Origin: Tubiluchus corallicola
Taxonomy: Eukaryota; Priapulida; Priapulimorpha; Priapulimorphida; Tubiluchidae
Direction of reading: 5' to 3'
DNA length: 64,000 nucleotides
Assembly (NCBI GenBank): GCA_030141605.1
Contig: JAQGDQ010000202.1
Location: forward strand, 27,097 to 91,096
Shown here: positions 45,910 to 57,300 of the stretch, in pieces
Layout of the letters: every line of letters starts with the position of its first letter
How positions within the stretch are numbered: position 1 is the stretch's first letter
Made by a program: the position numbers and the translations under genes
The notes under the pieces: model-generated
The model's input: the letters and a program-made list of their open reading frames with translations, nothing else
What the model was told of the DNA's origin: nothing
Databases searched by the model: none

Positions 45910-47970
45910 TGTTTGTTCAGTTGCCAAGGATTATCTTGTCATGTCCAGAAATGAAAATCAGTATAAATGCTGCTAGTTGCAAATTAGAAAAGAAAATAAG
46001 TTTGCAAGAGTTTGCTTGACTATTGTATGACCTTTCTTTCATATGTTCTAAATGCTGTTTGATTTTCATAAATTATGCTGTTGTTAATCATGAAGATGAA
46101 ACTTTGAACTGTTACTGTTTTGTAAACAGCTTTATTAGGGTTTCTTTTTTGCAAATCATATGAAAGTACACTTCTGTTTATCCATGTCACTACTGACATT
46201 GTCGGTGTAGTCAAAACTCGTTATTCTGCGCTACTCCCCTCGTCTTTACTAATGGGTTTTTATGTCAGAAGTGCATTTTTTCATTATAACTCAACCTTGC
46301 TATAATGCTCCAGGTGTTAAATGTATCCATGAAGTGCTGGTGAAAAGCAGTGATGTAACGTTAAAACAATGACGTTTAAACATTACTTTTGCTGATATCT
46401 GAGTGGTTACAGTGGGCGATAGCGACTAAAGTTAAGCAATGCCTTTCCTGGGACGCATCATTGACCACTGGTAAAAGTGCTGCTGCACAATATAAGAAGC
46501 TATAGCAACCAGATTTTTAACTCATTGAAAATGGATGGGTAATTATCTGAACACAGCTAAGATACAAGATACGTCTGCCAGATCACTTTAATTGTCTTGT
46601 CTTAATGATTAACTAGGTTCTGGTCTGCCACAATCATCTGCAATAAGCCTTGTCATCTTTTGTTTTTGTTTGTTGTTCCTGGTTGCTTGCCAGGTGTAAG
46701 AACAAAGTGTGTTTAGGGTATTTGCTGGCAGCACTACATATCAACATGTTTCAGGATTTCACTCTTTTCCATTTTATTGGATGTTGATTAAAGCAGACAT
46801 TTTTTACTTAGGCAAGTATAGTTAATATTCTGAAATGCATCTGCCTTCTTAGTTCAGCAGTAGTATGACAAATCTACTATGTATGTTACGATTACTAAGA
46901 CAAATGAAGGTCCTGAAAAGATTACTTGTTGTTAATATAATGATGAACGTTGTCTTACCACCAGCCCTACTGTAGAGCCACATTTAAGGATGTCCCACGC
47001 CCGGTGTTATGACCACAATAAGATTTGACATGCACATGAATTATAATGATAATCATTGTATGTGTGGCATTTTTAACACTACATACAGTATTTTAGTTAC
47101 AGGCTATTAAGAAAGTAGTTTGTGAATTTTTGAATAAGTGATACTTCTAAATTGCATTATATGTGTGTTTATTAGTAGGCTTGTCTAGGAGTACTAGGAA
47201 TTGTACTAGGCCATTTCCATTTGTATGGCCATATGTATATTATCATACATATCATTTAACACTGTTTCAGATAGCTTCACAAATCTTTAGTTGGCGCCGT
47301 GCATATTTAGACATCTTTGCATAATTTTGTTCAAATATCACCACATCTTCATAAAGTTTAATGAATTGTCAATGAGTTCAAATAATTGTGTGCTTCCTCA
47401 TACATCTCTTCACATTCTCACAGGGACACGAGTATTCAGCTTTACATGACTCCACACACAACTTTATGTGGCTCCACATACTTGTTTTTAGGTGACCAAG
47501 CCAGATGGTTTCACATATTTTTGTAGGACTTTCAAGTTTTTGGCCCTTTGGCTGGCTTTATGCATTCTTACAATTATGGCATCTTCAGTACTTATATGGT
47601 TTTTTTACCTGCAGCGTAATGGCTAATTGATTAATTTCATTCTTTTTTAATTGTGTGAACGTGTTAAACACCTTGATAGATAATAGTCGACTTACAGTTA
47701 GAATTTTATGAAAGTTTTATAGTAGTACATAACTGTGTTTAGTATATTTATTTTATTGGCGATGTTATGAAAATAATAGAGTGGTTCGGGTTGAGCTATA
47801 AAATGCTCAATAACATGTTTTCTAACAAACTAGTATAACTAGAAAGACTTTTGATTGACTTGACTTGTCTGTGTCACTGTATAAAAACTTTGTTAAATGC
47901 TGTAGAAGAAATATTAAATCTGCAAAATGATTTTAAGGTGCTATATAAGTGCACAATTGTAAAAAATAAG
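45910..47970. other. intergenic, 3' of PGPEP1
   Basis: AT-rich, no coding support. Contains a partial pogo-like MITE end at about 46207-46230 (AGTCAAAACTCGTTAT). Confidence 0.5.
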
Positions 47971-47972
47971 TA

Positions 47973-48444
47973 CAGTCAACCACGGGTATAAGGTCCTCTT
48001 TTATAAGAGGCCGCCAACACCGGTCCCGGTTTTTCGTAACGTTTTTCCTATGTAAAAATCTTCGTATATAAGGTACTCGGATATAAGGGACTTTCGGTTA
48101 TAAGGGACGATATATTCAGGTCCCGCGTAATGGAAACCCAGGTAAATTACCTCGCATGCAAGGGACCCTATGACCAAAGCGAAATTGATCGATTTTAACC
48201 TCAATCTTTCACAAACTCGGCCTTCGAGAAGCTCGGTTTCCGCGGTCACCTACATCTCGCATCACTGAAGGAGTTTCCTACATACCGCTTGCACCGAATG
48301 TGTAGCAATAATCCATAAAAATATGGGTAAAAGTACAGGTATAACTACACCATTGGTCTGACTTAACTTCGGGTATAAGGGACATTGGATATAAGAGATG
48401 GCTTTTTCCGGTCCAGAGGTGTCCCTTATATCCGAGGTTGACTG
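47973..48444. mobile_element. pogo-like Tc1/mariner MITE, 472 bp
   Basis: Flanked by TA on both sides (47971-47972, 48445-48446). Termini CAGTCAACCACGGGTATAAG and, inverted, CAGTCAACCTCGGATATAAG. The inner sequence repeats GTATAAGGGAC-type motifs in both orientations near both ends. There is no transposase frame, so it is a non-autonomous Tc1/mariner element. Confidence 0.85.
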
Positions 48445-48446
48445 TA

Positions 48447-49185
48447 TAACAACAGTCATGAATACAAATTGCTTACATCAAATTGCATGCACTATGTTAC
48501 TGCTAAGCAGTGAAATTGTGAAATTACTAAAATAGATTCTACTTTGTTTGTTGTATAGAATTGTATGTATAAAAAGACTTTATCTTTAACACAGTTTGTT
48601 AGTTATTTAATGATCATGTACTTCAATAGAGTGATATTTACTATTATGGTGGGTGTTGATTTAATCTTTCATTCTCAGCAGAACAGTTTTACTATTGTAT
48701 GCTGCAAAGTGATTTTTCCAGTAAGATTTTTTTTCAGTAAGAAATTTTGTTGCTACATTGCTCGCTAAGCTTAACACCTGTACCACCACCTTAATTAGTA
48801 TGTGTTTATATATTTTGTATAGGCTTGTAATAAGAATTTTTACAGATACCTGAACCAACTATGTTTAGAGATGCCAGTTTTGATCTTGTCAATTAAACAT
48901 ATGGAAGAAGAGTATCATTTTTTCATGCTTATCTTTAGCTGCTGTGTTTGATTTCAAAATGGCTGTCACTGTTATTTAATAATTGAGATTGTTGCTCAAC
49001 TTCTAGCGGTTTGAGCTAAGTCCAATTTTTTTCACAAGTATAAGGAGGTATGGTAGTGGTAGATGTGTGTTAAGTATTTTTCAAAAAGTGCATGGGTATG
49101 GCTAAGTCATGTCACAGGGATCAAAATTTCAAAATGAGGGGAAATGTCTTTATCTCTCAACTCCTCCTCTGTAGAATTGCATTAG
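48447..49185. other. intergenic, nothing recognised
   Basis: AT-rich with no supported frame or element. Confidence 0.5.
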
Positions 49186-49189
49186 GAAG

Positions 49190-49228
49190 TGTGTGTGTGT
49201 GTGTGTGTACGTGTGTGCGTGTGCATGT
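49190..49228. repeat. (GT)n microsatellite
   Basis: A TG run with two interruptions (GTAC, GCGTG). Confidence 0.9.
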
Positions 49229-49317
49229 ATATGTGGGTAAAGCTGGATAGGAGTAGATGTGCATTACTTTAATTTAGGTACTTTTAGAAACGTGGGCAGG
49301 GTCTCGTCAAACGACAT

Positions 49318-49546
49318 AGTTGAAAGTTTAAAAATAAGTTCACGTCACACAGATGAAAGTTTAAAAATAAGTTCATGTCACATAGATGAAAATTTAAAAA
49401 TAAGTTCATGTCACATAGATGAAAGTTTAAAAATAAGTTCATGTCACATAGATGAAAGTTTAAAAATAAGTTCATGTCACATAGATGAAAGTTTAAAAAT
49501 AAGATCATGTCACATAGATGAAAGTTTAAAAATAAGTTCATGTCAG
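49318..49546. repeat. 33-bp minisatellite, ~7 copies
   Basis: Unit GATGAAAGTTTAAAAATAAG plus TTCATGTCACATA, with very few differences between copies. Because 33 is a multiple of three, the array is open on both strands (an 11-residue repeat such as HIDESLKISSC). The flanks are not coding, so it is treated as non-coding. Confidence 0.95.
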
Positions 49547-49549
49547 TGA

Positions 49550-51375
49550 CTGAGAGTGTGCAGCAGCTTGAATGATGGGAACTTGTTTTGCAGGAACACA
49601 GTGACCTTAAATCAAAGAATTTAAGGTGTGTGGACCTTGGTCAATTCCCGTTATACAGTAATATTTAATTACTCATAAATTACAGTAGGCAGAATCATGT
49701 ACATCTGTACATAAGTGCTCACACAATAGTGCAGGCTTTGTTGGCCATTGTGAAAAGAGATGATCAAGGAGACATTTTTTAGGTCTTGGTATAACAGTTT
49801 GCAAATTACAGCAGTCGTGCATTCATATTGAAATTATGACCATGGGTCGCTTGGAAAAATGAACTTTTCTCCTCTTTGTCATAGGACAGCAAATCTTATT
49901 TAATGTATATCATTCTGAATCTATAAAAAATATTATCCATGATGAAAAAGCAAAACATGCTGAAAAGAGACTTACAAGTGCATTGGCATCATCAAAGTCA
50001 TACCACCAAAAAAAGGTCGCCCTTCAAATTCTGATGTACCATCATGTAGTTCTGAAGAAGTATGTCATCGAGTGAGAACAAGGCGCTGTTTTTTGCTTGA
50101 AAAGAATGTGTTTTTCAGTGCTGAAATTTAGGCAGTGGTGTACTTAATTGACCTGAAAGTGGTGCAGTGGGAAACAAGCACGCTCTAGGGGACCAAATGG
50201 ACATACGGACCAAAAATCTGAATTGCTTTAGCCTTTTGATTACATTGCACTTGATTTAACGTATCATAGAAACTGAAATCAAAGAGTACTTAACTGCATT
50301 TATGATGCCGATGTCAGCAATATACTGGCCATTTTTGGATCTCAGTTGAAAGATTTGATGTCTGTTTGAACGAGCTTGCTGCATTTTTCTATCTTGATAT
50401 CTACATTAAATCAGAAGTCTGGTTGACATGGGCTAGAGTAATTCTAATTTTTTTCTTCCTGTGTATTCTCCCTAATAAACATAAGCTTTGTTTCCCATTC
50501 ACCACTTTCAAATCCAAGATGACAACTGAAGATATATGTATGAAAAATGGCACCTATCTTTTTTTTTAATTCAGCATTCGCCAAATTGACGTAAGTGATC
50601 CCAAAAATTTAGCTAGCCCCAAATCTCTGATACAGCGTTCTGTGCAAAAATTATAAAAAACAAATCTGTTACGGATTATGCAAAGCTTTTGAGTATAGTA
50701 TAGACTCCATAGTGCAAAGTGATCTCAAAGTGCTTCCAAACTCACAGGATACGTCCAGATTCAGTCTTTAAACACAAACATGACATTTCGCGCTATTCTT
50801 TTACTTGAAACACGTTTCAATGATTTCACGAACAAAAACGTTTTCACCTTTGTAAACAGAGGCTTACCAGACATTTCAAACTTCCAGGGCACTATTGATG
50901 CTCCGTGGTTAAACTTAGGTGGGGTAAAAATGTTTGCAAAGTGGAAGCAGAGTGAAATTGGGAGTCGTTCCTCTAAACCACCCACTCGGCAAGAAGGTGC
51001 ATGTAATTACAATCTAATATTTACGTAATATTACGTAATGTTTACGTAAGAATCTCGTTAAAAAGTTCTAGGCCTACATGTAACTTAAACTTACTTTTAG
51101 ATGATTAGTGTGTCATATTTGTATTGGCTAAATGAGTGTATATTTATCCGTGCAAAGGTTGGTTCTATGACGAAGTATTTGGGGTTTTACTTCTTCAGTG
51201 AAGCGCAGTAGCAACAGTCAAGCAACGTAATGTAAATATAATTTATTCGTCTTCTAGCCCCAGTGTAATCCGTACATGTGCAACAATCACGGGTGATTAT
51301 AGAAAACTATAATTTTGTTTCGACATTTTTTGTGCCATCGGCTTGCGAATTTTGAATAACTAAACAAAATTAATC
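49550..51375. other. intergenic, upstream of trehalase
   Basis: Mostly unrecognised. Around 50780-51028 both strands are open (e.g. NRGLPDISNFQGTIDAPWL on plus), which may be an old transposon fragment. A short frame at about 49920-50065 (IIHDEKAKHAEKRL) is similar in quality. Neither could be assigned. Confidence 0.35.
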
Positions 51376-54300
51376 ATGTTTCTACGAATTTTTTTAACGA
51401 TCGTGTACGTTGGTTGCGTGGTCCTGACTAGAAGCGAAGATCTAAAAGATATCCCCGCGTGTGACAGGTAAGCTTAATTGGCATGTTATCATTCTGCGTC
51501 CTATTCTACACTGCATGAGATAAAGACTATAAATATATATATATTTATAGTCTTTACCTCGTATATATATATATCTTTATCTTTACCTTGTATATATATA
51601 TATATACAACTGTATTTTTTAATCAATTTGTATTCATTTTATCAACTGAATTTAATCCTCAACATCTTTTATTTGTTGGATAGTTTTTATATCTGCATGT
51701 ACAATACATTTTGCATTTTCACGTATATTTACATTTTATGTTGTTTTAGTACATTCGGCCAAGATGTAAAGGAGTCTATAGCTCACTCTAGCTATCGAGT
51801 TTAAATAAAGGTCTTATCTTATCTTCAATGCGTATAATTGCCTCACTGAATAGATCCTTACCGACAGGCCTATTTATAATTGATCACCTTTGACTGCTAT
51901 ATATGCCGTTTGTTTTAAAGTTCGAGTTACGTATATGAATTGCAACTGTGTAAGGTTGGTTATTTGCTAGGTTGGGGAAAAGCAGTCAGATTACTTAGTT
52001 TAGACTTTATATTATCAGTGCAAACAACGACTACCATTAAACTGGCTCTTTATGGAGATCCTATTAAGAGCACATAAATAATAATAATGTGTTCATAATG
52101 CTTACAAAGTACTATAGCCAGACCTTCTAGTACTTGTATTTTTGCTATTCGAATTCGTAATATAAGATGCAGATAGTTTAACCACACAATTATAATTTTA
52201 CCTGCATTTTGAAGTTAAATAAACAAAGAAACCGAATCGCCATGATACCTTTTTTGTATTTAAGCTGCTTAATACGTCGAATATTAAATAGACTGTGTAT
52301 ACGTCCTATCTCTCCAGACGATTTTCACTGTAATACAAAAAGGCATAATTTTTACGAATTACTAGTAAATGAATATAGTTTAGTATATAACCACAAGATT
52401 TGTGAATCTTCAGGTTACGTATTGTGGTATTCTTATTGAAGAATAAATTCACTTATTTTATTAAAAAGTGGCTTATAGGCCTAGTTTATAGTATTTGCAA
52501 TTTAACACATGAACATGACAAAACAGGTTATATTAAAATAAAGTAGCGATAATATGAAATATAGGGCATAGGCCTACAGTAATATTTACTATGTTGTTTG
52601 GTACGCAAAAGATACATGGCCAGATTCAGCAAAAGATCTCTGATTTTGTAATCATAAAGTTTTAATTTGAACAGTTTCCAAAAAAATGTTTTCAACTTGT
52701 AGACCTGTAGGTCTTAATTAATTCACAACAAACAGTTTTGCTATTTTTTTTAATCTAAACGCACTGCGTACGCAATTAGCGTTATTATTAACTACTTAAA
52801 CTACAACATGTTAAAATTATTATTGCAGCACGTTCGTGGTAGTTGTTTACATAAGAGCTTGGGAAACTGTGATTTCACGTAGGTCGTAGATGAAGTGCTT
52901 TGATTATAATATCAAGATTTGGATTAGAAACTGTTGAAACCCGAATTTCCTGTTCTGCTGGATATAATGAAGACTAGTGTCATGCGCGCTAATGCTTTGT
53001 ACGAGGACAGGCCGAAGACTAGGAACTAAAAACGTTATTCGAACTATAGCGCACAAGTCCTGCAGAGACGAAAATAAGCCTCTCTCTCTCATGAGCTGAG
53101 AAAATTTAAAATTATATATACTACCTGATTCATCACCAGTTGTCATTGTTTCAGGTGTTTGATAGAGGCCTGATAAGATTCTAGCTAGGTTCTACTCGAA
53201 AATAATTAAACAGGTAGCCTCAGCGAAACATTTATATTGGTTCGACAGCTCATTAGATTAGATTATTTCTTTATTTTGATAGATAGGACATAAATTACGC
53301 AAAAATAGAGAAAATATTACAAAAAGCATTAACAAGAAAATTACAAAAACATATATTAAATTTAAGTGCTGCAAGGAAAATTACTAGACTAGTGCAATTT
53401 ACTGATAAATAGATAAATGAACGATAGCTATACAAATGATATAATCTGTACTCGGTTGTCCATAGCATAGGAACTCCAGCACATAATTCATTTCTAATTC
53501 TTATAAACTTGTCAGACTGAGCATATTGTCGGAGTTCAGAATACATTCTGCATAAAAGTTTCTGAATTTTATAATAATAACAACAAAATAAAGAGTAGGT
53601 AAGCGCCTATGACTTCAAAGTAAGGAATGTCGTTGTCTAAGCACATTTGCCTAGCACTGCAGTGATACTGGAGTAAGAATAATTGTGATCCGATTAATTT
53701 ATTATAAGTAATTTTAATATTAATTTTCTCTAAGGGGACAGGCCATTTAAGCGTCGCAAAATTGAGCACCAGACACTTGCCAGCCCCAAAGTACTGCTTA
53801 TTACAGTCAGCCGCGTTGCTGTTTATGGTGTCCTCACTCGATCTCGCCGTCTAGCAGGTTAAAATGAGAATCATAGGTCGTTCTATAGTTACCGCATAAC
53901 TTTTAAAAACATCTAAAGTTTTTGTTGGAAAGACGATTATTTTCGTGAGAACGATCGTGTTATTAAATCTGGAAGCACCTATAACTAATCTAGCATGCGT
54001 AAAAACACTGCTGCGGAACGCATAATTATCATGCAATTAGGAACAAATGCATAAAAAGTATGCAAATAATTAGTCTTACTCTGCGTTCAGAGTAGCGAGT
54101 TTTCTTGTCAAGTAACTGCAAGACAACAAAACTCATCTTTATAACTCTCCCACAGTAAGCACGAATTAGCGTTCACTTCTATTCACTGCGAGAAGTGTTG
54201 AGTGTAGCTCGCCAAGGCATTTTCACTAGACAGTAACTCGCAGGAAATCAACTCGCGGCAACTGTTGGAAAGTTTGTAAAAACTTGTCGACAGTAACTGG

Positions 54301-57300
54301 CAAAGTAGTTCACACTTGCGAATTTGCTGTCTGAGAAAAAACTCGCGACAGAAAACTCGCTAGTCTGAACGCACCGTTAGTCTTAATACTGACAATCATA
54401 CTGACGTTAAGTAGGCAGTAATTTGGCTGATTAATGTTGTTTTCAGCTGGGAACTAGTATTATGTAAGCAAAAACACAATGCACTTTGCGTTTATATTTC
54501 TTCCAGCCCAAAGCATTCTAAACACATACAATAAAGCATACTAAATTTTTGTATCAGTAATTTTTGGGACTCACATTTCTGTTATTTACTATTTTCGTGA
54601 TGCAATGTACATTTTCTAAATACAATGCTGTCATATTTAAAAATGTTAATCTTGCGGTGTCTTTTTCCACTTCGTACATCTTAAAAAGTATGCGTTAGGT
54701 AAATTAAGAATTAGGTGCAAGCATAGATAATAATATTGCTAACGTAATCTCCAAGAATTTAGAGCTAAAAAAATTTGAACCAGCCCGGAGATACAAGCTT
54801 CTATGTCTAATTTAGCATTCTGCTTAAGTTTGAAAAATGTGTAAATTTTGAATTGTCATCTAGTTCATGCCTTCGAATTATATCACCAACAGCTAGCGGA
54901 AGTACGTAATTATAAAATTGGGCTAAGCGTTAAGCCCTTATAGGACAGCCAAACTAAACAGCAATTGTTGAACGTCTATGAAACGTTATTAATTAACGAG
55001 AACACACTGAGCACGATTTTCAGGGTAACATTTATACCAATCCAGAAGTAAGCCATTTGTACCATTTTTCAAGTCTTATCAATAAGATTATTATGGTTGA
55101 TCAATGGTATCAAATTAATGCTGAAGTAATATCAAGTAGGACCGTGTAAATAATTAATGACAATTGACATACATGGGCTAGCCCAAGTAGGGCGCGTCGT
55201 ACATGGGCTGCCCAGCCTGCCCAAGTAGGACACTAGAAAAAGGTTACAAATTGAGTTGTTAACCGCACTGGCAGTGTCCGTTGTCCTTGTTTACTTAAAA
55301 GAAAACCGGACGATTGTGTAAACATTAGTTCAGATTAAAGAATGCTCCAAAATATTGAAAACTACAAGAGCTTTCTTAAATCAAAGCTTAGATTAAATAA
55401 TAATTACCTCGGATACTCAAATTTCGATAAACTTTCAAAGCTACGCTCGGCTCAGTGAATCTACTAAGATTGGTAACGGCGCCTTCTTGTCACATGCTTG
55501 CGACCGACAAATAGAAGGCGGCACCGCGATAACCATGATCATGAACTGCTGCGTTCGTTTCTGACGTCATATGACGTAGAGCCCATTTTCGTGACACCAT
55601 GCGTTTAAACAGTACTGTAAAACCTAGGCAAACGTGCTGGACGCGCAATGGAAGATGCGTGGTATTGCACAAACTGTGGTTAGTTTCTGACGTATGCAAT
55701 AGCTGTGTTCGGTTGCCATTATAGTAGATTGCCATGACAGTAAATTAAAATGAGATTGAGTCTAAACAATCATTTGGTTTTCCTTTATACATCAATGCAC
55801 GTTGTATAATTTATTATACATCTGATAAAATAAAAGAATCTTATTCTGAGTTAATAGAACGGCCAATATTAAATTTGGAATCGATATTAATCTTTTTGAA
55901 GTGAAATAATCCCGCTTTTTGGGCCATTCCAACATTTGCTAAAAGTATATAGTTTTTTATTTTGTCTCGCTTCATAGACAGGTGATCCGTTTCACTACCT
56001 CTTGTAATTATTTTCAGCTAAGCAAATGGACTAGAGAGCTATGTGCCCTACATAGTTTCTCTCTTTTAAGCATTAGATACTTAGTTTAATGTTATGATGA
56101 TATTAATGGAGCTAATAATAATGATGATATTATTGTAAAAAATACATTTTGTAAATTATCAAGGACTATCTATCATTATTATCAAGTTACTTTTTTCTAA
56201 AACAAATTTAGTTTTATGTTTTATTATGTATAAATTCTCGATTCTCGACAGAAATCGCCAGTGCGCTACTTGGGCTGCCCATGTAAGACACTGCTTTTCA
56301 GCACATGCGCTTTAGCGCAAGTGTCCCCTACTTCGGCTAGTGGCGTACTCCGAGCCTTACTTCTATATTGAATCGGGAGTCGCGTGTCTATGTGTACTAT
56401 TATATTACTTGTAATGTAGTGACGACTGCGGTATTAACAGTGTTCTACACACAGTGCATTAAACTTCTATTTGAGACTCACATTAATTAATGGTTAAGAA
56501 TGCGACCATTATGCCTAACTAATTAACTTATGTTATGTTTACTTCAAAAGTTGCAAAGGTACTAGCATAATAATGCTGTTAGTGCACCGTACTCAGTGCT
56601 TAAAGTTTGGGTTGTTAACAATATCATTGTCTCCATTTATAAACAACGTGATTGATAAAACAAGTTTCTATCACGATCCTGTAGCTCTCTACCAGGATTA
56701 ACTGAGGAATATTTTAGGAGCCAGTCTGATGTCACCGTTTATAATCTGGGATATTGGAAATATCACATGAATACTCGAAATAGGCAGGTGTCCATTAAAC
56801 TGCTCAGATTACTATACATTAATGCCATATTGTTCAACTTTGAGGGACGTGCCACTGCTCACCTTTTTTACCAAGAGAAGATTCCGTATAAAGTGCTTTT
56901 GTTTTTTAGTTTTAGTCTTGTTTAGCAAATAACAATTGGCCATTCTATTCAGAAACGGACTTTAAAAATAGTGCAGTTCTGTTTAAAGAAAAACCGGTCC
57001 CAAATTTAAACTGTAAGTCAAAGCAATCTACTCTTTAAAATTATGAAAGAAAACTTAGGGCCTACTATTTTTTCAAAAATGACTTACGTGAAAGAATTAT
57101 TACCACACAAGCACAATTTTATGTTTGCACCACTAGTTCTTTAGTTAGACATGCAGTAGCGCCTGCATTTTAGAAATGCATTCCACAAAAATAGGTGCTG
57201 TACCTCACAGTTCAGATGTGTTAGTTTGTGAGGAACTACACATGTTCGACAGCTCATGCATGAGCACAGCTTAAATTTGAAATTTGAATATTTTTCTTAA

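Noticed and set aside
50780-51028. Possible coding exon open on both strands
   Set aside because: No family, start context or splice support; possibly old transposon DNA.
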